Of a stretch of DNA of 64,000 nt, positions 1 to 7,314 are shown piece after piece. The translations under genes and the position numbers were made by a program. How positions within the stretch are numbered: the first letter of the stretch is position 1; each line of letters begins with the position of its first letter. The stretch covers positions 62,001-126,000 of the forward strand of contig CAXAUZ010000008.1 in NCBI GenBank assembly GCA_963972525.1. The letters are read 5' to 3'. The notes under the pieces were generated by a model. The model saw only the letters and a list, made by a program, of their open reading frames with translations. It made no database searches and was not told the DNA's origin. The DNA comes from Salinilacustrithrix sp003476595 (GTDB taxonomy: Bacteria; Actinomycetota; Acidimicrobiia; Acidimicrobiales; Salinilacustritrichaceae).

Positions 1-365
1 TAGTCGACGGAGATGACGGTGGCGGCGGACCGTCCGCACAGGGCGCGGCACACCCCGTCGGTGGTGTCGAGGTCGCCGATGACCCAGCCGCCGCCGTGGT
101 ACCAGACGAGGCACGCCTGCGGGGCGCCCTCGGTCGCCAGCACCGGCGTGTAGATCCGCACCCGGAGCTCGCCACCTGGGCCGGGGATCGTCTGCTCGAC
201 GACCTCGCGCACCTCCTCGTCGGCGGCATCGGACATGGACCCGAGGGCGGCCATCGCCTCCCGCACCTCCGCCGGCTCCGACTCGAGGATGGGCGGCGCG
301 TCCATCTGCGCCAGCGCGTCGAGGAGTGCCTTCGCCTGCGGGTCCAGAGCCATGGGCGGCATCAT
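1..365 (-). CDS. Alpha/beta hydrolase, lipase/esterase of the HSL family (C-terminus cut by window edge)
   Basis: Only the first 121 residues lie in the window; the gene runs off the left edge. Residues 90-93 read HGGG within the stretch WYHGGGWVIGDLDTTD, the oxyanion-hole signature of hormone-sensitive-lipase-type esterases (known family property). The catalytic GDSAG serine and the Asp/His lie outside the window. The N-terminal 60 residues form the helical cap typical of the family. The start ATG at 365 overlaps the TGA of the upstream MFS gene as ATGA, so the two are co-transcribed and translationally coupled. The natural substrate, a carboxylic ester, is unknown; the neighbouring permease may import or export it. 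Confidence 0.85.
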   Translation of the reverse strand, partial: MMPPMALDPQAKALLDALAQMDAPPILESEPAEVREAMAALGSMSDAADEEVREVVEQTIPGPGGELRVRIYTPVLATEGAPQACLVWYHGGGWVIGDLDTTDGVCRALCGRSAATVISVD

Positions 366-1516
366 CGCGCGCCGGTCGTCTGCCCTCGCGCGCTCCCGGA
401 CTCGAGCCAGTGCTTCGACGCGAGGATCGCGGCGGCGCCCGCGAGCAGCGCTGCGGCCGCGGTCGCCCACGCCGCCGAGTACGAGACGGCGGACGCGATG
501 GCACCGAACGCAGCCGGCCCGGCCGCGCCGCCGACCGACAGGCCGGTGAGCACGATGCCCGCCGCGGCCGCCGGTCGGTCGCGCCCGACCCGGACGGCCG
601 TCTGGAACGCCAGCCCGGTCCAGCCCCAGCCCCCGCCGATGACGGCGACGGCCCCGACGACGCTGGCCACGCCCGCTGACGTCGTCGCGAGCAGCACCGC
701 GCCGACCGCGCCGATGCCGAGGAGCGTGGCGAGCATGGACCAGGTGCTGCGGGGGGCGCGGTCTCCGCGACTGCCGGCGGCGAGGCGCACCGCGATGCTC
801 GCCCCGCTGGCGACCGCGAGTAGAAGGCCGGCGTCCGCTTCGTTCCAGCCCCGATCCTCGATGGCCGGCACGAGGAGGGTCGACGCCGCGGTGGCGGCAC
901 CGACCCCGAGCGCGACGCCACCGGCGAAGAGCACGAGGGGACCTCGTCGGCTGTCGCCGCCGCGGCCATCGCTCGGTGGGGGCCGGTCGGCGGCCAGGCG
1001 GGGCACGAGCACCCACACGAGCGGCGCCAGCATCGCGCCCGCGACGAAGGCCGATCGCCACCCGAGCTGCTCGGCCAGGATCGGGATCGAGAGCCCGGCG
1101 GCGAGGGACGCGGCCGGCACGCTGGCCTCCTTGGCGCCGAACGCGATGCCGTGCCGGGTCGAGGGGACCGAGTCGCCGAAGGCGCGGGCCGCCCCCGTGT
1201 CCACCAGACCGACGGCGGAGCCGGCCACCACCAGCAGCACGATGAGCAGCCAGAGGCTCGACGCGAACGCGGCGATGGCGAGCGCGGCCGCCGCGCTCAC
1301 CAGCGCGCCCGTGCGCAGAGCGCGGGTCGGGCCGATGCGCTCGGTCACCCGCCCCATGGGGACCGCGAAGATCCCGGCCCCAACGAAGAACGCAGCCACG
1401 GCCGCGCCGGCCCCACCGTCGCCGAAGCCGAGGTCGTCGCCGATCCGCCCGGAGAGCGCGCCGGTCAGGAAGGCGGGCACGACCGTGGTGGTGAGGGCGA
1501 CGCTGCCGGCCACCAC
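362..1516 (-). CDS. MFS transporter
   Basis: 384 residues, almost entirely hydrophobic segments of about 20 residues separated by short charged loops, as in 12-helix major facilitator permeases of the cytoplasmic membrane. The loop after the second helix carries PMGRVTERIGPTRALRTG, resembling the conserved MFS loop 2-3 motif (G-x3-D-x-G-R-R). It forms an operon with the esterase downstream (ATGA overlap). The start is uncertain: GTG at 1516 leaves almost no residues before helix 1 and has no Shine-Dalgarno sequence, while a good -10 (TAGCCT, 1556-1561) sits upstream with an in-frame stop inside it; the only codon at leaderless distance is ATC. Substrate not deducible. Confidence 0.8.
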   Translation of the reverse strand: MVAGSVALTTTVVPAFLTGALSGRIGDDLGFGDGGAGAAVAAFFVGAGIFAVPMGRVTERIGPTRALRTGALVSAAAALAIAAFASSLWLLIVLLVVAGSAVGLVDTGAARAFGDSVPSTRHGIAFGAKEASVPAASLAAGLSIPILAEQLGWRSAFVAGAMLAPLVWVLVPRLAADRPPPSDGRGGDSRRGPLVLFAGGVALGVGAATAASTLLVPAIEDRGWNEADAGLLLAVASGASIAVRLAAGSRGDRAPRSTWSMLATLLGIGAVGAVLLATTSAGVASVVGAVAVIGGGWGWTGLAFQTAVRVGRDRPAAAAGIVLTGLSVGGAAGPAAFGAIASAVSYSAAWATAAAALLAGAAAILASKHWLESGSARGQTTGAR

Positions 1517-1586
1517 GATGCGGACGGGGCTGGGACTGGTGGTGACGATCCCGTGAGGCTACGAGCGGCGGGGACCGACGTCGCTC

Positions 1587-1592
1587 TATCCT
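1587..1592 (+). promoter_or_regulatory. -10 element of a leaderless promoter
   Basis: TATCCT is followed by exactly 6 nt and then the GTG start of the HAD gene, so the transcript probably begins at or next to the start codon. No Shine-Dalgarno sequence is present. Confidence 0.6.
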
Positions 1593-1598
1593 CCGGCC

Positions 1599-2243
1599 GT
1601 GCCCACCCGCACGGACCGCCGCTTCGACGCCGTCGTCTTCGACTTCTCGGGCGTGATGGTGAGCTCGGCCTTCGATGCCATCGCCCGCCACGCCGACGGG
1701 CACGGGATGACCGAGGACGAGTTCCTCGAGTTCCTCCTCGGGCCCTACGCCGAGGACAGCGACCACGCCTGGCACCGGGCCGAGCGGGGCGAGATCGGCA
1801 TCCTGGACTGGGCCACCGACACGATGGCTCGGGCCGAGGAGGCCGGCATGGGCCTGGACCTGTCCTTCATGGCCGGGATGCTCGGCGACCTGGAGGTGTA
1901 CGAGGTCATGGTGGACGCGGCCCGCTCGCTGCGCGCCGACGGCTACCGCACCTCCCTGCTCACCAACAACATCGCCGAGGGGCGGGACTCGTGGCGGCCG
2001 CTGCTGCCCCTCGACGACCTGTTCGACGACGTCATCGACTCCTCCGAGGTCGGGCTGCGCAAGCCCAACCCCGAGATCTACCTGCTCGCGCTGGCGCGCC
2101 TCGGCGGCATCGAGCCCTCCCGTGCCGTGATGCTCGACGACCACCCGGGGAACTGCGCGGGCGCGCTCGCGGCCGGCATGCAGGCCATCCAGGTGCGCGA
2201 CCCGGCCGAGGCCGTCGACGAGCTGCGCGCCCTGCTCAGCTGA
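1599..2243 (+). CDS. HAD family hydrolase (subfamily IA)
   Basis: 214 residues with all four HAD motifs: motif I FDFSGV with nucleophile Asp15, motif II Thr122 in LLTNN, motif III Lys155 in LRKPNP, motif IV Asp180-Asp181 in MLDDHPGN. The second Asp of motif I, which acts as acid/base in phosphatases, is replaced by Ser17; this resembles the DxGGV-type branch (YihX, N-terminal domains of epoxide hydrolase and ACAD10). The activity may therefore be phosphatase-like or altered. The GTG start is chosen because it lies 6 nt after TATCCT. It is monocistronic, convergent with queF and separated from it by a long hairpin. Confidence 0.85.
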   Translation: MPTRTDRRFDAVVFDFSGVMVSSAFDAIARHADGHGMTEDEFLEFLLGPYAEDSDHAWHRAERGEIGILDWATDTMARAEEAGMGLDLSFMAGMLGDLEVYEVMVDAARSLRADGYRTSLLTNNIAEGRDSWRPLLPLDDLFDDVIDSSEVGLRKPNPEIYLLALARLGGIEPSRAVMLDDHPGNCAGALAAGMQAIQVRDPAEAVDELRALLS

Positions 2244-2249
2244 GGAGGT

Positions 2250-2292
2250 TCTGGCTGCGACCACGGAACAGCGTTCCGCGGTCGCTGCCAGA
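2250..2292. terminator. Bidirectional hairpin between convergent HAD and queF genes
   Basis: Stem of TCTGGC/GCCAGA, GCGACC/GGTCGC and CGGAAC/GTTCCG, each block perfectly paired, separated by single mismatches, loop AGC. It lies between two convergent stop codons. No T-tract. Its outer GTTCTGG/CCAG arms resemble hairpins at 55050 and 61218. Confidence 0.7.
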
Positions 2293-2294
2293 GG

Positions 2295-2687
2295 CTAGGG
2301 GCGGGGGTGGGACGAGTGGGTCTCGGTGACGATGCCACCGCGCACGTGCTGGGTCACCACCACGTCGACCGACCTCGGCTGCACGGTGTGCCACACCTCG
2401 TCCGCGATCTCCACGGCGAGGGCCTCGGCGAAGACGTGGCGGTCCCGGAAGCCCCACAGGAACAGCTTCAGCGACTTGGACTCGATGCAGCGCTGATCGG
2501 GGACGTAGTCGATCCGGACCGAGGAGATGTCGGGTTGGCGGGTGACCGGGCACAGCGACGCAACCTCGTCGGTGGTGAACACGACCCGGGTGCAGCCCTC
2601 GGGGGCCGGGAAGGTCTCCACGTGCTCGACCGGGCCGCGGGTCGGCTGGCCGAGGAGGGTGAGGTCGTCGTCGGGGGCGTCGCTCAT
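2295..2687 (-). CDS. queF: NADPH-dependent 7-cyano-7-deazaguanine reductase
   Basis: Reduces preQ0 to preQ1, the only biological nitrile-to-amine reduction, in the queuosine tRNA pathway in the cytosol. 130 residues, the size of the unimodular type I QueF. Catalytic Cys46 (SLCPVT), Asp53 (QPD) and the diagnostic E-S-K-S-L-K motif at 69-74 are all present. It is the second gene of a queD-queF pair, starting 10 nt after the queD stop. Presence of QueF argues that preQ0 goes to tRNA queuosine rather than to a preQ0-derived secondary metabolite. Confidence 0.95.
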   Translation of the reverse strand: MSDAPDDDLTLLGQPTRGPVEHVETFPAPEGCTRVVFTTDEVASLCPVTRQPDISSVRIDYVPDQRCIESKSLKLFLWGFRDRHVFAEALAVEIADEVWHTVQPRSVDVVVTQHVRGGIVTETHSSHPRP

Positions 2688-2697
2688 CGGCGCCAGG

Positions 2698-3057
2698 TTA
2701 CGGAGAACCCCGGTACGTGCAGCCGCTGGTGCAGGTCTCGCGCACCTCGACGGCCGCCAGGCCGGGCAGGCCGGGCCCGACCCGCTCCCAGATCCACCTC
2801 GCCAGCACCTCGCTCGTGGGGTTCTCCAACCCCTCGATGTCGTTGAGGAGGCGGTGGTCGAGCGCGTCGATGGTGGGCTGCACCGCCGCCTTCAGGTCGG
2901 CGAAGTCCATCACCCAACCGGTGTCCTCGCCCACCGGGCCCTCGACCGTGACCCGCACGCGGAAGCTGTGGCCGTGCAGGCGTGCGCACTTGTGGCCCTC
3001 GGGCACGTTCGGCAGCGAGTGCGCCGACTCGAACCCGAACTCCTTGAACAGCTCCAT
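2698..3057 (-). CDS. queD: 6-carboxy-5,6,7,8-tetrahydropterin synthase
   Basis: 119 residues; converts dihydroneopterin triphosphate to 6-carboxytetrahydropterin, the first dedicated step to preQ0. Zinc ligands His13, His28 and His30 (AH...LHGH), catalytic Cys24 (HKCARLHGH), the Asp67-His68 pair (DHRLLND) and Glu107 (VRETCT) match the PTPS/QueD family. The ATG at 3057 (MELFKEF) gives the canonical length; the frame stays open far upstream only because of GC bias. First gene of queD-queF; folE is not in the window. Confidence 0.95.
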   Translation of the reverse strand: MELFKEFGFESAHSLPNVPEGHKCARLHGHSFRVRVTVEGPVGEDTGWVMDFADLKAAVQPTIDALDHRLLNDIEGLENPTSEVLARWIWERVGPGLPGLAAVEVRETCTSGCTYRGSP

Positions 3058-3128
3058 GGGGACGACCTCGGGGTAGCGGAGCGCCAGCGGAGCGACTGTG
3101 CCCGCGCTCCCCTGCTCCGTGCAACGTG

Positions 3129-3159
3129 GGGGCTCCCCGCAGCGAAGCGAGGAAGCCCC
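3129..3159 (-). terminator. Hairpin terminator after the histidine phosphatase gene
   Basis: Arms GGGGCTcCCCGC and GCGaGGaAGCCCC around a short A-rich loop, starting 3 nt after the phosphatase stop codon on the minus strand. No T-tract, as is usual in such GC-rich DNA. Confidence 0.5.
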
Positions 3160-3161
3160 GA

Positions 3162-3869
3162 TCAGATGAGCGGCTCGGGGTCGTGGGTGAAGCGCGGGCT
3201 GAGGTGGCTGGTGTCGTTCCAGGTCCGCACGATCCAGCGGTCGTTGGCGATCACGACGTGGGTGATCCCGCAGTTGTCCGAGCCGGTGAAGGCGAAGCCC
3301 CGGGCGCCGGTGGCCTCGGCAAGGACCTGACCGATGACCCCGCCGTGGGTGAACACGGCCACGGTCTGGTCCGGGTGGGTCCGGGCGATGCCGTCGAGCG
3401 CCCGGCGGATGCGACCACCGAACTCCTCGATGGACTCCGCACCCGGGATCACGTCCCAGCGCTGCTCCACGTACATCTGCTCGGCGATCGGGTCTCCCTC
3501 GGCCACCTTCTTGCGGAACAGGCCGCCCTCCCACTCCCCGAGGTGCACCTCCCGCAGGTCGGGTTCGACCACCGGCTCCACGCCGAGGCGGTCGACCAGC
3601 ACCTGGGCGGTCTGGCGGGTCCGCTGCAGCGTCGTCACGTAGACGGCGGCGAACTCCTCCCCCGAGGCCAGGAGGCGCTCGCACGCCAACCGGGCCTGCT
3701 CGACCCCGTCGGGCTCGTGGAGCGGCGGGTCGCCCTGGCCGTCGACCAGCGGGAACGGGACGTCGGGGTCGGCCGGCTGGGACTCGCCATGGCGCACGAG
3801 GATGACCTCGCACGCGCCCGGGGGACGCACGAAGCGGCTCTGTCGGTACTGGCGGGGGCGATCGGGCAC
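3162..3869 (-). CDS. Histidine phosphatase (phosphoglycerate mutase-like) family protein
   Basis: 235 residues. The phosphohistidine motif LVRHGES is at residues 24-30 (His27) and the second catalytic histidine lies in VFTHGGVIG. The core matches broad-specificity phosphatases of the cobC/GpmB type; the real substrate cannot be told. The start is set at GTG 3869 because TACCGT (3877-3882) ends 7 nt before it, whereas the GTG three codons upstream lies inside that -10. The gene lies between queD and DUF5995 without obvious functional link. Confidence 0.85.
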   Translation of the reverse strand: MPDRPRQYRQSRFVRPPGACEVILVRHGESQPADPDVPFPLVDGQGDPPLHEPDGVEQARLACERLLASGEEFAAVYVTTLQRTRQTAQVLVDRLGVEPVVEPDLREVHLGEWEGGLFRKKVAEGDPIAEQMYVEQRWDVIPGAESIEEFGGRIRRALDGIARTHPDQTVAVFTHGGVIGQVLAEATGARGFAFTGSDNCGITHVVIANDRWIVRTWNDTSHLSPRFTHDPEPLI

Positions 3870-3876
3870 GGCGGCC

Positions 3877-3882
3877 ACGGTA
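3877..3882 (-). promoter_or_regulatory. -10 element of a leaderless promoter (histidine phosphatase)
   Basis: TACCGT on the minus strand, 7 nt before GTG 3869; it overlaps and so excludes an upstream in-frame GTG. Confidence 0.6.
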
Positions 3883-3923
3883 GAGAGGCCCCCGGGACCT
3901 CGGCGACTCCGATCCCGGCCGCG

Positions 3924-4703
3924 TCAGAGCGCGACGTCGGCGCCTCGGGCCCGGAGCAGGCTGGCCACCCGGGCGAGGTCGGGCTGCTCCCGCCACCGGG
4001 CGATCGGCAGGACGCAGCGCATGGCGAAGCCGGGACGGGCCAGCCGGGCGCCGTAGCCCGCCACCGCGAGGTCCCGCTCGTCCACGAGCGGAGGAGCCAG
4101 GTCTGCGCAGGCGAGCTCCTCGGCGAAGCGCCATGACCGGGCCCGCGCCTGGCTGAGGGAGAAGCTCACCATCGCCTCGTCCAGCCGGAGCCCGACGAGG
4201 TCGAGCACGCGCGCCATCGGCGACACCTCGCCGATGGCGTCCTGCATCGCGTCCACCAGCTCGGCGAGGACGTCGTTGATCCGCTCGAAGTCGTCCCGCA
4301 GCTCGACGACCCCGGGGCCGGGGCACGTCTGCGCCGCCGCCAGCCCGAGGTCGAGGTTGATGTGGGCGTTCATGCCGAGCAGCAGGTGCTGCAGGATCAG
4401 GCCGGGTCGCTCGGCCGCCCCGAAGGAGCACGCCCACGACTGCGACACCGGGGCGGCGCGGTCCCACGCGTCGAAGGCGTCGAGCCAGAGCCCGGCGAAG
4501 CGGACGTCGAAGGCCTCCATGCGCTCGCCGTCGTCGAACGCACCGGCGGCGATCCCGTCGCGCACCCGCGCTGTGACCGCTCGATACACGACGGCGAACC
4601 ACCCGCGCGCGTCACCGGTCTCCGCGCACCGGGCGATGATCCGGTCCATGCGCGCGATGGCGTCGTCGATGCTCGCCGCGGGGAGCCCGCCCGGGTGCTG
4701 CAC
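3924..4703 (-). CDS. DUF5995 family protein
   Basis: 259 residues, predicted cytosolic, mostly helical. The phrase LLGMNAHINLDL in the middle of the protein is typical of DUF5995, a family of unknown function found in actinobacteria and some other bacteria. Other recognisable parts are an N-terminal helix DDAIARMDRIIARC and a C-terminal arginine-rich helix. The start is chosen as GTG 4703, 6 nt after CAGACT (4710-4715). No function can be assigned; the conserved His/Asn/Asp cluster in GMNAHINLDL could be a metal or active site (inference). Confidence 0.75.
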   Translation of the reverse strand: MQHPGGLPAASIDDAIARMDRIIARCAETGDARGWFAVVYRAVTARVRDGIAAGAFDDGERMEAFDVRFAGLWLDAFDAWDRAAPVSQSWACSFGAAERPGLILQHLLLGMNAHINLDLGLAAAQTCPGPGVVELRDDFERINDVLAELVDAMQDAIGEVSPMARVLDLVGLRLDEAMVSFSLSQARARSWRFAEELACADLAPPLVDERDLAVAGYGARLARPGFAMRCVLPIARWREQPDLARVASLLRARGADVAL

Positions 4704-4709
4704 GACCCG

Positions 4710-4715
4710 AGTCTG
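4710..4715 (-). promoter_or_regulatory. -10-like element of a leaderless promoter (DUF5995 gene)
   Basis: CAGACT, 6 nt before GTG 4703. The first base deviates from TANNNT; the same CAGACT form precedes argJ. Confidence 0.45.
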
Positions 4716-4733
4716 ACATCGCCCGCACACGAC

Positions 4734-4762
4734 GACGACCCGGCGCCAGGCACCGGGTCGTC
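4734..4762 (-). terminator. Hairpin, second of two tandem terminators
   Basis: GACGACCCGG and CCGGGTCGTC form a perfect 10-bp stem with a 9-nt loop, downstream of the PRC-barrel gene and just upstream of the DUF5995 promoter. Confidence 0.6.
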
Positions 4763-4786
4763 ACCGTCTCTGTTGATGAAGAGCAT

Positions 4787-4824
4787 CCCGGTGCCCCCCG
4801 ACCAGCGCGATCGGGGGCACCGGG
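4787..4824 (-). terminator. Hairpin terminator after PRC-barrel gene
   Basis: CCCGGTGCCCCC and GGGGGCACCGGG pair perfectly over 12 bp, 12 nt after the stop codon of the PRC-barrel gene. Confidence 0.65.
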
Positions 4825-4835
4825 TCCCTACGGGG

Positions 4836-5138
4836 TCACAGGCCAGCCAACCGGACGCCGTAGTGGGACAGGAGCGCCTCGCGGTCGTCGCCGGCCGGTT
4901 CGAAGTGCGGCGGGACCTTCGGGGCGCTGGTGATCTGGTCCTTCGTGAACGGCGTGGTGTAGCCGTCCTCGCGGGGCTCGACGCCGGTGTTGGGCACCAG
5001 CTTGGTGCCGCGGAGGCCGACCTTGACGGCCAGCCAACCGATGTCGTCGGCGCCCCCGTAGAGGCCGAGCACATCGACGATCTTGCCCAGCTTGTTCCCG
5101 TCTGCGTCGTACAGCGGATGTCCGGTGACCGTGTCCAT
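4836..5138 (-). CDS. PRC-barrel domain protein
   Basis: 100 residues. Residues 1-55 (HPLYDADGNKLGKIVDVL...) match the PRC-barrel fold known from RimM, photosynthetic reaction centre H subunit and many small stress proteins; the motif D-x-x-G-x-x-x-G-x-V is clear. The C-terminal part is polar, without membrane segment, so the protein is probably cytosolic or ribosome/RNA associated (family-level inference). It has its own good promoter (5174-5202), an SD-like AGGAGCTGAC leader and tandem terminators, so it is an independent, probably well-expressed unit. Confidence 0.75.
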   Translation of the reverse strand: MDTVTGHPLYDADGNKLGKIVDVLGLYGGADDIGWLAVKVGLRGTKLVPNTGVEPREDGYTTPFTKDQITSAPKVPPHFEPAGDDREALLSHYGVRLAGL

Positions 5139-5173
5139 GTCAGCTCCTCGTCTGAAGGTGCCGCCCAGGGATC

Positions 5174-5202
5174 AACATAACAGCAACATGACCGTTTGTC
5201 AC
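5174..5202 (-). promoter_or_regulatory. Sigma-70-type promoter of the PRC-barrel gene
   Basis: On the minus strand GTGACA (-35) and TATGTT (-10) are separated by exactly 17 nt; the transcript has a leader of about 30 nt with an AGGAG Shine-Dalgarno sequence. One of the few AT-rich stretches of the window. Confidence 0.65.
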
Positions 5203-5251
5203 GCGTTCGCAACACTTTTCCGCGAGCGGACGTACCCATCCGCTCAGGCCC

Positions 5252-5887
5252 TCAGGGGATGCCGAGGACCTTGTGGGTCTGCAGGCTGAGGCGCCAACGG
5301 GGCCGCTCGAGGCAGAGGGCGACGGCGGCGGCCGTGGCTGCCTCCCGGTCCGAGCCGTCCATGGGCGAGACCAGCAGGTGCTCGAAGTCGAGCGCCTCGA
5401 GGGCGTCGAGATCGGTGCCGTCCTGGGGCCACACGACCTTGAGCTCGTCGCCGCTCGTGACCACCAGCTCGGTGCCGGCCTTGGGGCTCACGCAGACCCA
5501 GTCGATGCCCGGGGCCAGCGGGAGCGTCCCGTTGGTCTCGACCGCGACCTCGAAGCCCTCGGCGTGCAGGGCCTCGACCAGCGCCTCGTCGAGCTGGAGC
5601 GCCGGCTCGCCGCCGGTGCACACCACGAAGCGGTGGGCGCGCCCCTCCCCCCAGGTCGCGGCGACGTGGGCGGCCAGCGCTGCTGCGCCGCGGAACACCC
5701 CGCCTCCGGGCCCGTCGGTGCCGACGAAGTCCGTGTCGCAGAAGCGGCAGACGGCCGTGGCGCGGTCGCGCTCGTGCCCCGACCACAGGTTGCAGCGGGA
5801 GAACCGCAGGAACACCGCGGCCCGCCCGGCCTGGCGCCCCTCCCCCTGCAGGGTGCGGAACACCTCCTTCACGGCGTACGTGCTCAT
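5252..5887 (-). CDS. queE: 7-carboxy-7-deazaguanine synthase (radical SAM)
   Basis: 211 residues. Converts 6-carboxytetrahydropterin to 7-carboxy-7-deazaguanine using S-adenosylmethionine and a [4Fe-4S] cluster. The cluster cysteines are Cys32, Cys47 and Cys50, giving CX14CX2C rather than the usual CX3CX2C; this expanded form is known in part of the QueE family. Substrate/SAM motifs TLQGEG (12-17), CTGGEP and ETNGT are present. The start ATG 5887 overlaps the queC stop as ATGA. It is translationally coupled behind queC. Confidence 0.95.
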   Translation of the reverse strand: MSTYAVKEVFRTLQGEGRQAGRAAVFLRFSRCNLWSGHERDRATAVCRFCDTDFVGTDGPGGGVFRGAAALAAHVAATWGEGRAHRFVVCTGGEPALQLDEALVEALHAEGFEVAVETNGTLPLAPGIDWVCVSPKAGTELVVTSGDELKVVWPQDGTDLDALEALDFEHLLVSPMDGSDREAATAAAVALCLERPRWRLSLQTHKVLGIP

Positions 5888-6558
5888 CGGTACGTGGTCG
5901 GGTCGGGCACGCCGGCCTCCTCGAAGCCCCGCCGGCGGAGCATGCACGCGTCGCACTCGCCGCACGCCCCCGCCGGCGTGGCGTCGTAGCAGGTGACGGT
6001 CATGGCGTAGTCCACGCCGAGCCCGGTGCCGAGGCGGATGATCTCGGCCTTGGTCAGGTCGATCAGCGGTGCCCGGATCCGGTAGCCGTCCCCCTCGGTG
6101 CCCGTGCGGGTGCCGGCGTTGGCGGCCGCCTCGAACGCGGCGATGAACTCGGGCCGGCAGTCCGGGTAGCCCGAGTAGTCGAGGGCGTTGACCCCGATGA
6201 AGATGTCGTTCGCCCCGAGCACCTCGGCCCACGCGAGCGCGTACGAGAGGAACACGGTGTTGCGGGCCGGCACGTAGGTGGACGGGATTCCTTCGCCGAT
6301 CTCCTCGCGCCCCTTCGGGATCTCGCCGTCGCCGAGCAGGGACGAGCCGCCGAAGGCCGCCAGGTCGATGTCCACGACGCGGTGCTCGACCGCGCCGAGC
6401 GCCGACGCCACGCGACGGGCGGCCTCGAGCTCGGCGGTGTGGGCCTGGCCGTAGCGGAAGCTCATCGCGTGCGGGGCCAGGCCCTCGTCGGCGGCGATCG
6501 CCAGGCAGGTGGCCGAGTCGAGGCCCCCGGACAGCAGGACGACAGCAGGTCGGGTCAC
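5884..6558 (-). CDS. queC: 7-cyano-7-deazaguanine synthase
   Basis: 224 residues. ATP-dependent conversion of 7-carboxy-7-deazaguanine and ammonia into preQ0. PP-loop SGGLDS at 10-15; zinc ligands Cys190, Cys199, Cys202 and Cys205 near the C-terminus (CGECDAC). GTG start 6 nt behind TAGGTT, so the queC-queE mRNA is probably leaderless. With queD and queF nearby all steps from carboxytetrahydropterin precursor to preQ1 are covered; tgt, queA and queG/H are outside. Confidence 0.95.
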   Translation of the reverse strand: MTRPAVVLLSGGLDSATCLAIAADEGLAPHAMSFRYGQAHTAELEAARRVASALGAVEHRVVDIDLAAFGGSSLLGDGEIPKGREEIGEGIPSTYVPARNTVFLSYALAWAEVLGANDIFIGVNALDYSGYPDCRPEFIAAFEAAANAGTRTGTEGDGYRIRAPLIDLTKAEIIRLGTGLGVDYAMTVTCYDATPAGACGECDACMLRRRGFEEAGVPDPTTYR

Positions 6559-6564
6559 CCCTCC

Positions 6565-6570
6565 AACCTA
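6565..6570 (-). promoter_or_regulatory. -10 element of a leaderless promoter (queC-queE)
   Basis: TAGGTT on the minus strand; the intervening 6 nt are GGAGGG, then the GTG start. Confidence 0.6.
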
Positions 6571-6586
6571 CGGGCGCCGCCGGCGC

Positions 6587-7252
6587 TCAGCCTCGGGGCG
6601 GCGCCCACCGCGGGTCACGCCCGTTCCACGCGACGAGCCGGTCGATCGCCGCCGCGTCGGCGCCGACGGGCACGGCCTCGGCGAAGGGCACGCCGACCTC
6701 GGGCAGACCCATGTCGGCGGAGATCTCCTCGAACATGGCGAGGCGGTCCTCGGCCGGGAGGGCGGGCATCCGCTCGAGCGCGACCTCGACGACGTCGTCG
6801 TCCCACACCGGGCGCTGGCCGGTGGCGACCGCGAGGTCCCACGTGTGGACGACGACCTCGTTGACGTAGCCGAGGAGGATGTCGGCGCCCGTGCCCTGCT
6901 GCCACGGCAGGGCCATGGGGCGGGCGAGCACGTCGTCGGCGGTCCAGGCCGCCTGCACGCGGTGCGCGGCCGCGGCCCAGGCACCGGGCCAGTCGTCGTG
7001 GTCGGCGGACTCGACGACGGCGAAGGGGTCCTCGCCCCCACCGAGGGTCGCGACGCGGTCGAGGACGGAGACGAGGTGGCCGAGGAGGTGGCGCACGTCC
7101 ATCTCCGAGCACGGGGTCGGACCGTCGAGCTGGTCGGGGCGGACCGCGGCGACCGTCGCCGTGCCCACGGCGACGGCACGTCCGAAGACGTGGCGGGGAT
7201 CGTCGACGCCGAAGGGCGCCGGGGTGGTCGTGGTTGCGGTGGTGGGTTCCAT
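6587..7252 (-). CDS. TIGR03086 family metal-binding protein (DinB/maleylpyruvate isomerase-like)
   Basis: 221 residues, four-helix DinB-like fold. Family features: DGPTPCSEMDVRHLLGHLVS near the N-terminus and VVVHTWDLAVATGQ in the middle; the histidines in HLLGHL and HTWDLA are the expected metal ligands. Members are thought to be mycothiol- or thiol-dependent transferases, but this protein's substrate is unknown. Start ATG 7252 is preferred over the one 30 nt upstream because the latter would enter the shared promoter region. Divergent from a WYL regulator, which is the likely controller. Confidence 0.75.
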   Translation of the reverse strand: MEPTTATTTTPAPFGVDDPRHVFGRAVAVGTATVAAVRPDQLDGPTPCSEMDVRHLLGHLVSVLDRVATLGGGEDPFAVVESADHDDWPGAWAAAAHRVQAAWTADDVLARPMALPWQQGTGADILLGYVNEVVVHTWDLAVATGQRPVWDDDVVEVALERMPALPAEDRLAMFEEISADMGLPEVGVPFAEAVPVGADAAAIDRLVAWNGRDPRWAPPRG

Positions 7253-7271
7253 GGGGGCAGCATCCGCGCCA

Positions 7272-7296
7272 AAACCGGTCACGTTGTGGCCAGTTT
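7272..7296. promoter_or_regulatory. Candidate operator in the TIGR03086/WYL divergent region
   Basis: Imperfect inverted repeat, arms AAACCGGTCA and TGGCCAGTTT around CGTTG, in the 62-bp space between the divergent genes. Two of ten positions mismatch. Binding by the WYL protein is inference. Confidence 0.35.
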
Positions 7297-7314
7297 CTCT
7301 GCGAACATCTCCGC

